Shown here: positions 11,100 to 22,699 of the stretch, piece after piece | Position numbering within the stretch: the stretch's first letter is position 1 | How the letters are laid out: each line of letters begins with the position of its first letter | Source: Lunularia cruciata | Lineage: Eukaryota; Streptophyta; Marchantiopsida; Lunulariales; Lunulariaceae | Length of the DNA stretch: 64,000 bases | Assembly (NCBI GenBank): GCA_948567375.1 | Contig: OX419757.1 | Location: forward strand, 14,956,974 to 15,020,973 | Direction: 5' to 3' | Notes under the pieces: model-generated | The model's database searches: none | The model's input: the letters and a program-made list of their open reading frames with translations, nothing else | What the model was told of the DNA's origin: nothing | Position numbers and translations under genes: made by a program

Positions 11100-12500
11100 A
11101 GATGACTTTGTATCATCTAAAAGAAGAGATCTTGCTGTAAAGTTGTCTTAAACTCAATTTGGATTTTGGAGTCAATTGACAACATCATAATTGCCACCAT
11201 GATGAGAAGAAGAGACTTCAAATCAGGTTGTTGCAATTGGGCAATGGGGATGACATGGAACAAAAAGGGTTTGTACTCAAGTTTGATATCAAACAATTGT
11301 AGTTGTTCCTCTAATCAATGATGTTGACTTTTCATGTGCTCCACATGTAATGTCTACAACAAGAGTTTGTGATTGGTTTGCATGATCACTTGTTTATCCA
11401 AGAGATAATGTCTCCAAAGCTTGGTGGCATATACCATTGCTAGTTGTTCTTAATCTTGAGTAGAGTAATTCCTTTTTGTAGTGTTTAGTTGATGAGACAC
11501 AAAAGCAATAGGATGTAACCCATCTAGAAATTCCTATTACAAAATAGCTCCCACGGCAAAGTTAGAAGCATCAAAATCAACCACACAAGGTAGTTGAACG
11601 TCATATGGTTGAAGAATGGATCTTGAAGGCACCATATGTTTTAGCTTTTGGAATATTTCTTTGTGATTTTCCACTAAAAGCTTGAGTTCTTCTCCAAGAG
11701 GTCGATGGTGTTGCCACATGAACATAGCAATGGATGAATAATCAATAAAAACTTGCCAATCCATTATTGCCTGCACTTTTGTAGCATCTTTTGGAGTAGG
11801 ACAATCAATTATGGTTTTTTTTATTCTCTTTCCATCTTGATCCCCTTTGATGTGATCCAAGAAGGTAAGTTCCTTTTGCCAAAAGGCACACTTGGACTTC
11901 TTGTAGAAGAATTTCCATTGATATAGTTGTCTTAGGACTTTGTGCATATGAGTTACATATTCTACCTTCATAGATTAAGATGTCATCCAAGAACACTACC
12001 ACGTACAAATCCAATAGCCCATCCAACATCCAATGCATGTGATTCATGAAGACTGTTGGAGCATTAGTGAGTCCAAAGGAAGAACTCTCCACTCAAAGTG
12101 CTCATACCTTGTATGTAAGGTAATCCTTTGCACATCCTCTTTATCAATGAGAATTTACCAATAGCCACTTTGAAGATCCAACTTGGAGAAGTATTGTGAT
12201 CTGCTCAACTGATCTAGCAAGTAACCAATTCAAGGCAAGGGATATGAATTCTTCACTATTTTTTTGTTGAGACCATAGAAATCAATATAGAAGTTGAGTC
12301 ATCTATCCTTCTTTGGAACAAATAGTACCGGTGTTCCCCAAGGAGGATATACTATGTCAAATGAAATCCTTCTCCAAGAACTCTGCAAATGTTGTTTGAA
12401 ACTTGTCTAACTCCTTTGGTGAGAGTCGATAGATGGATCTACTCACAAAAGTAAAATTTAAAGGGCATACCACGATCAGAGGGTAATCCCTTTGGTAAAT
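11100..12500 (-). pseudogene. G2 reverse transcriptase and RNase H (broken)
   Basis: 11805-12092 on the minus strand keeps [17 protein letters not shown] and the catalytic box [11 protein letters not shown] with both Asp residues. 11537-11971 continues with [13 protein letters not shown] and the RNase H start PCVVDFDASNFAVGAIL. Frameshifts separate the two segments. Confidence 0.82.
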
Positions 12501-12599
12501 CATCCAAAAACATATGAAAATTCTTCAACTATTTGATCAACCATTGCTTGATAAGGCTTTTGGACCTCCTTAGATTCTCCATATGCAATTTGCTTGATC

Positions 12600-14034
12600 C
12601 ACACCACAAAACAAACTTATCTTCCTCCAGAGCTTGCTCGTTAGTTGCTTTACTAACAAACTTCCTATCTTGGGACTTATCTCCCTTCAAAGCTTGCTCT
12701 ATGGCTACTTCTATAACAAACTTCCCATCTTAGGATTGACTATTCTTAGATGTGTTGCTCAAAGGTACCAAAAAACCCAATCAGAAATTCCTACCTTGGT
12801 TTTGTACTTGAATTTGTTGTTGGGTCTAATCAAATTGAACCTTATGACATTCAAGCCAAGGCAAACCCATAATGACATCATAGTGTAGAGGTGCCACTAC
12901 AAACCTCAAACACTCCAAATACTCCTTCCCAATCTTGGATGTAATAGGATGTGAGGTACTGAATGCAAAACCACTTCTACTATCTACTATCATCAATCTA
13001 ATTATTGGCTTGATAAGAATGCACAATTCCTTTGCTAATTGATAAGAATAAAAATTTGTTTTTATGGACATGCAATTCTCTAAACTTCCAAAATCCACCA
13101 AATCCTACAACCACAATCAAATATAATACCTTGCAAGTGAAGCAAAGGTCATTGCATAGGTTGAGCTTTCAATCCCATTGGAACTAATCAAGTTCCAAGT
13201 AGGCGGCTTAAAATCTACTATTGGGATTCCTCCTTTCTCTAATCATTTTGCTCCATAAACTTCATCAAGGCAATTTGTAGTGGTTGCACATTCTTGAGTA
13301 GACATTTAGAAATGTGATGTTCGATTTGATGATAATAAAACCAACCACCATTTTATCATAATTTTTCTCTATCTGCAATGCCAAGTGGTCTCTATTGGAT
13401 GGCATCAATCTCCATTAGTGTTGGCTCTTCTACCTATGTGTAATGTATTGGTAAGTTCTATGGAGGTCAAGGTCAAGACAAAGTTGTTGCAACCAAGGAA
13501 TCAAAGCATTTGACCAACTAAATGGCTTCCTCCAAGTGTTTTGGCTCTTGCATAATCACCTCTAGTTTAGTTCGTGACTTCAAGCCCTCAAAAATTTATT
13601 CAAAGCTTCACCTTCCACTATATCTAAAATTTGCATGATTGTGTTTTGGAATTGTGTGATGTAGCTTCTTATAGAGCCAATTTGCTTCAAGATTGCCAAC
13701 TTATCTTGTGCAGCTTGTGTGGTATTTAAAGCTTGGAATTGACCAATTATTGCACTCTTGAATTTTGCCTATGTTAAGATTGGTGCAACAAATTGCCATT
13801 GAGCTCACTCCACTTGGAATTGCCACCATAACTTTGCTACTCCATCCAATTGGTTGGAAGCCAAGAGAATTTGTTTTTTTTCATATTGCAAATTTATAGT
13901 TTCAAAATAAATTTTGCAGTCAAATATAAAATTCTCCACTGCACTTAAAAGATTCTTGCATTCAAATACCTTGGGCTTTGGAAACCAGATTTTATCTTCC
14001 ACTTCTTAAATTTGTGCACTCATTACATAGTCTT
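12600..14034 (-). pseudogene. G2 protease and gag (broken, left part)
   Basis: 12826-13101 holds the aspartic protease (VDFGSLENCMS ... MGLPWLECHKVQFD) with the catalytic Asp in VDFG. It carries an extra segment, IKTNFYSY, between NCMS and QLAKEL that G3 lacks. 13805-14002 is the gag core (PKPKVFECKNLLSAVENF ... DGVAKLWW). The frame stops at the G3 insertion and its upstream part resumes beyond 19740. Confidence 0.78.
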
Positions 14035-14450
14035 TGTAACAATATGGAGTTTAGTGACAAAGTTAGTCAAGGCTAACAAAGTAGTGAATATGCCAAATTA
14101 GCCTAGAATATCCTAGAAGTATCTAGAAAGCTTCTTGTGAAACTTCCCACTAACTTAGCTTGCAACCCAAGTAGGTAGTTTCTAGAAAGAAGCTTCCAAT
14201 CACCTTAGTTTGCATGCTAAATAGACAACTTCAAGAAGGAAGCTTCTTGAGAAGCTTCCCAGTTAACTTGGCTTGCACTCCAAGAAAGTGGCTTATGGAA
14301 GCTTGCTGAGAAGCTTCTCAAGAGCCTTGTATGCTCCTTATAAATACGAGAGCCAAAGCTCATGTTAGGAATTTGGAGATTTCCCACATTCAAGTATCCC
14401 AATGTGATCTTTTATTCTCCTATTTTTCTCCTTGATCTTGGTCTTTTACA
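14035..14450 (+). repeat. 5' LTR of G3
   Basis: 416 bp, TGTAACAATATGG at the left and CTTTTACA at the right. Contains AAGCTT-rich repeats and a TATA box. Confidence 0.9.
14339..14346 (+). promoter_or_regulatory. LTR TATA box
   Basis: TATAAATA about 105 bp before the LTR end, the usual place for the U3/R promoter of an LTR element. The corresponding position of the other LTRs in the window keeps a similar TATTTATA/TATAAATA core. Confidence 0.55.
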
Positions 14451-14451
14451 T

Positions 14452-14463
14452 TGGTATTAGAGC
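14452..14463 (+). other. Primer binding site of G3
   Basis: TGGTATTAGAGC one base after the 5' LTR. It matches the initiator-Met tRNA site TGGTATCAGAGC except for a C-to-T change. Confidence 0.88.
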
Positions 14464-14868
14464 AAGAATAGGCTGGATGGATTTTATGGACCAGCAAATC
14501 TAGTTCTACCAAACCATTGGGTATTTTTGTGTCTAGGTACTACCCAAGCATCATTTCACACAATTCATCATCTCACACTTTGGACAACATTTTCTACATA
14601 TGATCACCTTGTTTAAGGAATCATTGGTGCTTCAGATTGTAACTTATGGAGAATGGTGGGTGTGCTGCATATGTGTGCTAATAAATTAGATAAATTAGGG
14701 ATAATGTGATAGAGTAGAAGCTATGGCGGCAATGCCCAAAAATAACTTACTATGCAGCAACAGATCAAGCACCTTACTCAATTGTTGGATGAATGAGACT
14801 GTCATAGACAAGAGCAAGTAGAGAGAGCATCAATTCAAGAAGAAGAAGACGAGCGAATCTGATTGCCA

Positions 14869-15660
14869 AAGCCTAAGGTATTTGAAGGCAAGAACCTCTT
14901 GGGTGCATTGGAAAACTTTGTGTTTGATTGTGAACGTTACTTTGAAGCAACAAACCTTCAAGATGAACAGAGACAAATTCTATTGGTCTCAAGTCAATTG
15001 GATGGAGTGGCTAAATTATGGTGATGATTCAGAGTGGAACAAGCTGAGTAGTAGTTTGTCACACCAATCTTGACATGGGAAGAATTCAAGAGTGCAATAG
15101 TGCATTTATAGCTTGGAACCGCCCAACTATTGCACTCTTGAATTCTTCCCATGTCAAGATTGGTGTGACAAACTACCGCTCAGCTTAATGCCATACGGGC
15201 CACATGAGATAATTTGACAAAATTGAAGTAGATTGGCTCGGTAAGAAGCTATATCACTCAATTCCAAAACACCATTATGAAAATTCTAGATATACTAGAT
15301 GTGGAAGCTCTAGATCACTTTGTGAGAGGCTTGAACTCCCGCACTAGACTTGAAGTGCCTATGCATGAGCCCAAAGACTTGGAGGAAGCCATGCAATTGG
15401 CTGAGCACTTTGATTCCTTGGTTACAACAACTTATCTCAACATCGGCCTTCCCCAAACCCACCCACACACTACACATGGGTGGAGAAGCCAATACCAATG
15501 GACATTGATGCCATCCAGCAAAGACCACTTGGCATAATAGATCATGAAAGACTATGACAAAATGATGGATGTTTCTATTATCACCAAATTGGACATCGCA
15601 TTATAGAGTGTCCACTCAAGAATGAGCAACATCAACAAGTCGCCCAAATGGAAATTGTGG
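14869..15660 (+). pseudogene. G3 gag (broken by stops and a palindrome)
   Basis: Gag core begins at about 14869 (PKVFEGKNLLGALENF) and reaches GVAKLW at about 15025, then hits two stops. A 61-bp inverted duplication (15041-15186) follows. Gag resumes at 15277-15420 with LDHFVRGLNSRTRLEV and EAMQLAEHFDSL. The zinc knuckle at 15569-15610 reads CFYYHQIGHRIIEC, so the second Cys has become His/Tyr. Gag forms the element's particle; this copy cannot. Confidence 0.82.
15041..15186. repeat. 61-bp near-perfect inverted repeat in G3 gag
   Basis: Arms 15041-15101 and 15126-15186 are reverse complements with two mismatches; the inner 51 bp are perfect. The spacer is 24 bp. G1 and G2 lack the structure. 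The spacer and right arm are a reverse-complemented copy of gag sequence that should run forward, after which the normal order resumes. Confidence 0.93.
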
Positions 15661-15714
15661 AGTAAAATGATCAAGGAATTGAGAAATCTCAATAGGGGAT
15701 TTTGAGCCGCATAT

Positions 15715-16160
15715 TGAGAACTTGATTAGTTCTAATGGGATTGAAGGCTCAACCTATGCAAGTTTGTTGCACTTGCAAGGTATGATTTTGATCATGGTTG
15801 TAGGATTTTGGTTGATTTTGGAAGTTCAAAGAATTGTATGTCTATGCAATTAACAAAGGAATTGGGTAATCCTATTAAGGTAATAATTGGAAGTAGATTG
15901 ATGATAGTGGATGGTAGAAATGAATCTGCATTCCGTACCTTGCATCTTGTTACCTTCAAGATTAGGAAGGAGTATTTGGAGTGTATGAGGTTTGTAGTGG
16001 CACCTCTACTCTATAATGTCATTCTAGGACTACCTTGGCTTGAACGTCACAAGGTTCAATTTGATTGGACCCGACAACAAATTCAAGTACAACACCAAGG
16101 TAGAATTTTCCGATTAGGTTATCTAACACCTTTGAGTACAACACATAAGGATAGTTAGTC
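15715..16160 (+). pseudogene. G3 aspartic protease
   Basis: An open stretch from 15808 to 16158 contains MVDFGSSKNCMSMQL, with the catalytic Asp followed by Phe-Gly where retropepsins usually have Ser/Thr-Gly. It ends with the conserved ILGLPWLERHKVQFDW. The protease would cut the gag-pol polyprotein. This is one of the longest open segments in G3, but it lies between broken domains and its frame begins upstream of the Met. Confidence 0.8.
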
Positions 16161-16479
16161 CCAAGATGGGAAGTTTGGAAGGAAAACATCATAGAGTAAG
16201 CTTTGAAGGAAGATAAGTCTCTAGATGGGGAGTTTCTCAAGAAAGCAGCCATACAACAAACCATGAAAGAAGATAAGTCCCTAGATGGGAAGTTTGTCAA
16301 GGAAGCAACTATAGAGCAAGCTTTATAGGAAGATAAGTATATTTTTGTAGTGTAGATCAAGCCAATTGCACAAGGAGAATCTAAGGAGAGTCAGGAGCCT
16401 CATTGTGCAATGGTTGATCACATAGTTCAAGGGTTTGCAAATGTGTTTTTGGATGATTTGCCAAAGGGATTACCCTCTA

Positions 16480-17210
16480 ATTGTGGTATGCCCTTCAAGA
16501 TTGAGTTAGTACTAAGGAATACTATAGTAAGTAGACCAATTGGCTCTCACTAAAGGAGTTAGAGGAGTTGTGAAAAATACTTATGGAGTTGTTGGAGAAG
16601 GATTTCATACAACATAGTACATCTCCTTGGGGAGCATTGTTATTATTCATTCCAAAGAAGGATGGAGGACTTCATTTCTGTATTGATTACCGTGAGCTCA
16701 ATAAATAGAAAATGAAGAATGCATACCTTTTGCCTTGAATTGATGACTTGGTTGATCAACTGAGTGGAGCATGATACTTCTCCAAGTTGGATCTTCATAA
16801 CAACTATTGGAAAATCTCCATTGGTAAGGAGGATGTGCAAAAGACTACCTTTTGCACAAGGTATGGACATTTTGAGTGGAGAGTTTTGCCTTTTGGGCTC
16901 ACTAATGCTCCAAAAGTCTTCATGGATCAGATGCATCAGGTGTTGGATGGACTATTGGATCTGTACATGGTGGTGTTCTTGGATGATATCTTAATCTATA
17001 GCAAGATATAGGTAGAATATGTGAATCATGTGCAAGAAGTCCTAAGCTAACTATGACATTGGAAGTTTTATTGCAAGAAGTTGAAGTGTGCCTTTTGGCA
17101 AAAGGAAGTTATCTTCTTGGGTCACAAGATCTCATTGGAGGGGATCAAGATAGAAAAGGAGAAAATCAAGGCAATCACTAATTGGCTTACTCCAAGATGC
17201 TATTAAAGTA
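16480..17210 (+). pseudogene. G3 reverse transcriptase (broken)
   Basis: The fingers region ([16 protein letters not shown] ... CIDYRELNK then a stop) starts near 16600. The palm follows with [32 protein letters not shown] and the intact catalytic box [12 protein letters not shown] at about 16970-17005. 17090-17160 holds CAFWQKEVIFLGHKI. It is read mainly in one frame with several in-frame stops, most of which replace Gln or Trp codons. Confidence 0.88.
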
Positions 17211-17219
17211 CGAGCATTT

Positions 17220-17775
17220 AATGGATTGCTAGTTTTTACCAACTGTTCATCCACTATTATGCTCATGTGGTTGCACCATTGATTGATCTCTTGGGGGAAG
17301 AACTCTAGCTTTCAATGGACCAACAAGCACAAAGAAACATTCTAGAAGTTGAAACATATGGTGTCTTCAAGACCAATTCTTCAACCATATGATCGTCAAC
17401 TACATGTGTGGTTGATTTTGATACTTCCAACTTTGCAATTGGAGCCTTGTTGTAACAAGAATTCATAGATGAATTACATCCCATTTCCTTTGTGTCTCAT
17501 AGACTAAATATAGCAAAAAGGAATTATGCTACTCAAGATTGGAAACAACTAGCAATGATATATGCCACCAAGGCATGGAGGAATTATCTCTTGGAGAAAC
17601 AAGTGGTCATGCAAATTGATCACAAGCACTTGTTGCATACATTACATTTGGAACACATAAAGAGTGACATCATCAATGGGAGGAACAACTACAATTGTTT
17701 GACATCAAACTTGAGTACAAACCCAATTGGTTCCATGTCATCTTTGATGCCTTATCATAATGATCTGATTTGAAG
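17220..17775 (+). pseudogene. G3 RNase H (broken)
   Basis: 17492-17773 carries SHRLNIAKRNYATQDWKQ, TKAWRNYLLE and the TDHK-like QIDHKHLLH, the C-terminal part of the Ty3-type RNase H. The first half (FQWTNKHKE, then DFD-like sequence near 17410) is shifted to another frame. Confidence 0.8.
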
Positions 17776-17959
17776 TCTCTTCCTCTCATCACAATGGCAA
17801 TTACAACGGTGTAAATCAACTCCAAGGTCCAAATTGAGTTTAGAATAGCTCTACAAAAAGATCTATTCATTTAGATGGTACAAGCGCATCTTGCAATTGG
17901 TGACAAGGAATATAACACCTTCTTCTTCAGGAAGGCCTTCTAATCCATGAGGATTGCAT

Positions 17960-19300
17960 CTATGTCCCAACCAAGGGTGATCTCTGACTTGTATGCCTCC
18001 AAGAAGCCCATGACTTATCAATTGCTGGTCACATGGGTGTAGAATTACCTTGGGTACTCTCCAACACTAATGGTGGTGCCAAACATAACACAAGATGTTC
18101 AAGAGTTTGTCCAATCATATGAGAGTTGCCAATGCAACAAGACTAGCAACCAAAACCTGAGTGGACTCCTTCAACCACCTCCTATTCCATCTGCTCAATG
18201 GGAACACATGCGCTTGGATCTCATCACATCCTTGGCAAAGACAAAGCAAGGTCACACGGTAATTGTGGTGTTTGTGGATAAACTTAGTAAGTAAATCCAC
18301 TTGGCACCAACCTTTGATACCATGGATGCTCCAACATAAGCATAGCTCTACTTCAACAATGTCTTTAAGCATCATGGGATGCCACATGTACTCATCTCTA
18401 ATCGTGATCCTTGATTCACTAGAAAGTTTTGGCAAGCACTCTCCAAATACTCAATACCAAGCTTGCTTTGTCCATGACCTATCATCCTCAAACTAATGGG
18501 AAAATTGAACGTAAAAACCGCACCTTGGAGGATATGCTTTGTGCCTTCATCAACGTTCACCACACCAGTTAGGCTGAATGTCTCGCAGTTACGGAGTTTG
18601 CATACAATAACTCCAAACAAGCAAGCACTATATTCTCTCCTTTCTTTCTCAATTTTGGCTAAGATCCACTTGTTCCAAATTCTCTTCTTGCTCTTCCTCC
18701 ATCTCATGTTCCTTATACTTCAACCTCCTTGACCACCATATCCTAATCCCTCCAACAAGCCAAGTCTCATCTCCTTGTTGCTTAGAATCATCAGAAACAA
18801 TATGCAGACCACCATCATCGTGATCTCACATTTCAAGTTGGTGACAAAGTCATGCTCTCCTCTAGTAACCTATCCCTCCCACTTGATACCCAAGTTTGTA
18901 AACTTGCCCCTAATTGGATAGGACCCTTTGATGTTACCGAAATCATCTCTCCTATTGCTTATATTGACTTGACTTGCCTTGCTTTGTCATATGCACATCC
19001 ACCTTGTCTTCCATGTTTCCAAGTTAAAACCCTTTGTTCCTAATCCATCTTCTTTTTCCTCTTGTGTCCAACCTCCTCCTCCTCCCAATCCCTATCCATG
19101 ATTATGAGGAGTACAAAGTTGATCATATACTTGCACATTGCCACATCCAACATGGCCGTCGACAACTTACCAAGTACAAGGTCCTTTGGAAAGGCTATCC
19201 CTTTCATGATGCCACTTGGAAGCCTCTTTCTCATCTCCATAATGAAAAAATGGCCATCTAAGAGTTTGAAGCTTCAATGGCAGCAAGGACATCACCAACT
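17960..19300 (+). pseudogene. G3 integrase and chromodomain (broken)
   Basis: 18070-18294 carries the zinc-binding end (SYESCQCNK) and the core start HMRLDLITSLAKTKQGH with VVFVDKLSK. 18300-18450 holds NNVFKHHGMPHVLISNRD, the second catalytic Asp region. 18852-18960 is the GDKVMLSSSNLSLPLD linker. 19110-19275 is the chromodomain with KYKVLWKGYPFHDATWKP. Stops and frameshifts interrupt each part. The chromodomain places the element among chromoviruses. Confidence 0.85.
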
Positions 19301-19315
19301 AGTGGTGGAGGAATA

Positions 19316-19739
19316 TGTAACAATATGGAGTTTAGTGACAAAGTTAGTCAGGGCTAACAAAGTAGTGAATAGGCCAAATTAGCCTAGAATATCCTAGAAG
19401 TATCTAAAAAGCTTCTTGGGAAGCTTCCTAGTAACTTATCTTGCACCCCAAGTAGGTAATTTTTAGAAAAAAGCTTATAGAAGCTTCCAACCAACTTAGC
19501 ATGCATGCCAAGTAGACGGCTTCAAGAAGGAAGCTTTTTGAAGCTTCCCGGTGAACTTGGCTTGCACTCCAAGAAAACAACTTAAGGAAGCTTCTTGAGA
19601 AGCATCTCAAGAGCCTTGTATGCTCCCTATAGATACAAGAGCCAAAGCTCATGCTAGAAATTTTTGGTTTTCCCATATTCAAGTGTCCCAATGTGATCTT
19701 CCATTCTCCTATTTCTCTCCTTGGTCTTAGTCTTTTACA
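19316..19739 (+). repeat. 3' LTR of G3
   Basis: 424 bp, TGTAACAATATGG to CTTTTACA, collinear with 14035-14450. The bases before it (GTGGTGGAGGAATA) are a weakened version of the polypurine tract. Confidence 0.9.
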
Positions 19740-20082
19740 ATCTTGTTGTTGATGATCTTGTTCTTCCAACAATTAAGTAAAGTGTTTGATTTGTTCCTAC
19801 ATAGCAATGATAACTTTGGGTATTTCCTCCATGGCTACTACTCTACCAAACTACCAATAGTTTAGCTAAATTAACACGTCCACCAATTTTCATAAGTCAC
19901 AATTGGAAGTACCAAGGGTTCATCAGTCAAGGTGATCATATTCAAAAATTCTGCCCTAAGTATGAGGTGATGAATTGCATGAAATGATGCTTGGATAGTA
20001 CACAAACACAAAAATCCTATTTGGTAGAAATAGATGTGGTGGTCCATAGATTCCATCCATCCTGTTCTTACCATAATACCAA
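19740..20082 (-). pseudogene. G2 gag start and leader (right part)
   Basis: Continues G2 after the G3 insertion; it aligns with G1 6351-6535, including CTTGTTGTTGATGATCT. A degraded primer site (TTGGTATTATGG on the minus strand) lies next to the LTR at 20083. No intact frame. Confidence 0.75.
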
Positions 20083-20348
20083 CATAAAAGGTTGAGATCG
20101 AGGAGAGAAATAAGAGAAGAAAAGACCAGAGTGGGAGATCACATTTGGACACTTGAATGAGGGAAACTCCAAATGCCTAGCATGAGCTTTGGCTTTGGTA
20201 TTTATAGGGAACATACAAGGCCCTTGAGAAGCTTCTCAAGAAGCTTCCTAAAGCTGCCTTCTTGGAGTGCAAGCCAAGTTAATTGTGAAACTTCTCAAGA
20301 AGCTTCTTTCTAGAAGTCATCTACTTGGTGTGCAAGTTAAGCTTGTTA
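20083..20348 (-). repeat. Truncated 5' LTR of G2
   Basis: Starts CATAAAAGGTTGAGATC (CA where TG is expected) and matches family LTRs to about 20348, where homology ends abruptly. Confidence 0.8.
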
Positions 20349-20429
20349 GTGAAAAATTGGATTTCAAGAATGAAGTGATATTTTTGATTATTCACAATTG
20401 AGATCATTGATCATTTTGTAGGCGTGTTT

Positions 20430-20700
20430 GTATGAAAATACTTGACCAATAAACCCTCACATGGTATGATGCTTGGGAACAATTAGTGTTAGCAAAAGGA
20501 AGAGAGATCACTTGGATAGCAATGCAAGAAGGGCTGCTTAAGAATTTCCAATCCATGAATTCCATGCAGATGGTTTGAACTCGACCATGGGTGGTTGAAG
20601 TAGAAGAACAACATACAAGAGTATGTGGAAGCATTTATCAATCTATAGGTCACCATAATTGATATGAGTATAGCATAAGCTCTTGATAATTTCATCACAA
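20430..20700 (+). pseudogene. gag-like remnant
   Basis: A plus-strand frame reads TWYDAWEQLVLAKGREITWI followed by AMQEGLLKNFQ, the Trp-rich spacing seen in retrotransposon gag cores. Stops appear before and after. No knuckle or pol follows. Parent family unknown. Confidence 0.3.
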
Positions 20701-20764
20701 ATTACGGTCATCACATTATGCTCATCACATTATGTGCTGCACACATAATGTGATGATCGTAATT
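20700..20764. repeat. 21-bp inverted repeat with internal third copy
   Basis: Arms 20700-20720 and 20744-20764 are reverse complements with one mismatch. The 23-bp spacer holds another direct copy of TCATCACATTATG, so two alternative hairpins can form. Confidence 0.85.
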
Positions 20765-20769
20765 TTTGA

Positions 20770-22690
20770 AGCCATTATGTATGCAGTACCAAAGCTAGTT
20801 TTCTTGGACACTAAATTGATAGTCTTGGCAATCAAAGTTATATTAGTGCTTGCTCAAAGACTACTTAGTGGTGGCCACATTTTTTGTTAGGGCTATTGAT
20901 CACACCATTGGACCCATTCTCACTTGCACCATTTGCACCATTAGATGGACCATAAGCAATGCCGTTAGGGCTGGAGATTCAATTTGAGTAGAGGAGTATA
21001 CCTTCAAAGTGCAGCTCCAAAGAGCTCATTGTTTTAGTTTAGGGATTGTTGCTCATTGTTGCAGTGCTCATTGTGGAAAATTATTGAGTTGAGGATTGTG
21101 TTTTGATCTTAGTTGAATGTAATTTGAATGTGCAAAAAACTGATTTATTGTGGTACTTTAGAGTTCATGTATGACCATTTTATGAGTTATGCTTCTATAG
21201 CGTATGATGTTGACAACAATGTATGTTGTGTAGTGATCTACATACACAAGACATAAATATTTCTTCACATGTAAATAATTATTATGGTTATTGTGTCATG
21301 ATAGTGTAAAAGAGAAGCAAACTTTGGGATAAAGATGTTATGATGTTTTTGAGAGGAGGGAATTGAATCTTCCATTCCTTGACATTCTATTGTATTATTT
21401 CTAGTGATATTTTATTCAAGAAGTCCCATCGCTACAACACTTATCTACCATGTATAGATGACAACAAATAGAGCTTAAGGTGGACTCCAAGTTGTATTAA
21501 AAGATTCTAAAGTATTTTTTTTGAAGGATAATAAGATCATTCAAAGCATACTAACTCTTAAACACAACTATAAGCTAAACTTCCTTGAGCTGCAATAGCT
21601 CATTGCAGGTTTTAGCAAGATGTCAAATAAACCAATGGAACAAGAAAACAATAATTAAGATACTCATGATGGCACTAATAAATAATTCAACAACAATGGT
21701 TAATACTTAATGACAATAGTTATTTATAATAGAGCTATGAGCAAAGCAGTTCCACACAATCTTTTTCCTAGGTTTACTTTTAGCTTCTATCCTCTTTGCG
21801 GTTTTTGTATCTCCTCCCTCTCTTTAGTTCATCTTTTGCTTCTTATTGTCTTTGTTACCCTTGTCATGTCTTAAGCTTTTATCAAGATTTTAATTTATAA
21901 TAGCCATTTTGGTATAGTTAAGAGTTCCTTATCTTTATCTATATATTATTCCTCACCTTTTTTTCTCTTTTTGTCAATCTTGAGCCTTACTTCCTTTTTT
22001 TCATGTCATCTTTATTTTATTTGATGAATTCAAACAATGTGAAGTTACAAAAAGTTCTTATATGGGATTAACAAGCACACTCCATTGGAAAAAAATTGAG
22101 TCTCCATAGGTGCTACTTTGAGCCAAACTCATTGATGATATTTCTCGCAATACAAAGAATGAAGGAGAGAAGTTGGAAGATGGTTTTACATTACCATTCA
22201 AACTTGTAGTTCTTATTGAAGGAAGTCCATTCTTGATAAGCTTCAACTCAACATTGTGTAGTCTGATCAATCATCTTGGAGAAAATATTCTCATATGCAT
22301 GTTGACCTAACGGAAAAAAATAATGATAGTAGACAAGTTTTTGGTACATAGAGATTTTTGTGCATTGAATTTTGTTGTTGTTCATATGTCTAGTGGCTTA
22401 GTAAGTGAGGATCATAAGGTCAAGCATTTCTTGAAGATTACTTTTTTGGCATTCATCTAAGAAAACAATATTGTTGTACACTACTTTTTAATGGTCATCT
22501 TCTTTGAGAAAGACTATTTCTGCAATGATTGTATTTATGGTTTGTAAAGTGCCCTTGGAATAGAAATTCTTGAAGCATACACTCAATATCTTAACACCAA
22601 AATTCTCTAAATCAAACAGGACAAATCAAAATAATTACCGGATGTCCCCAAATAATGAAATTGAGGGGAGTTTGCATACGCTTAGTTGAA
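20770..22690. other. AT-rich stretch, no gene seen
   Basis: Short frames only, none with a recognisable motif. No LTR, terminal repeat or tandem array was seen. Confidence 0.5.
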
Positions 22691-22699
22691 AAGCTCATA

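Larger units (their letters stand above)
14035..19739 (+). mobile_element. Ty3/gypsy chromovirus G3, nested in G2
   Basis: Both ends are present: LTRs at 14035-14450 and 19316-19739, a primer site after the first and a degraded purine stretch before the second. The domains run gag, protease, RT, RNase H, integrase, chromodomain on the plus strand. It interrupts G2, with GTCTT at 14030-14034 and ATCTT at 19740-19744, a 5-bp target duplication with one G/A difference. By eye the two LTRs differ at roughly one position in ten, so the insertion is old. Length about 5.7 kb. Confidence 0.92.
9220..20348 (-). mobile_element. Ty3/gypsy chromovirus G2, interrupted by G3
   Basis: The 3' LTR is at 9220-9719 and a truncated 5' LTR is at 20083-20348. 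Between them the minus-strand order is gag, protease, RT, RNase H, integrase, chromodomain. At 14035 the gag is cut by the complete plus-strand element G3 and resumes at 19740, where it matches the G1 gag start near 6350-6480. Without G3 the element is about 5.4 kb. All frames carry stops. The 5' LTR loses homology after 20348, so its outer boundary and target duplication are gone. Confidence 0.85.
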
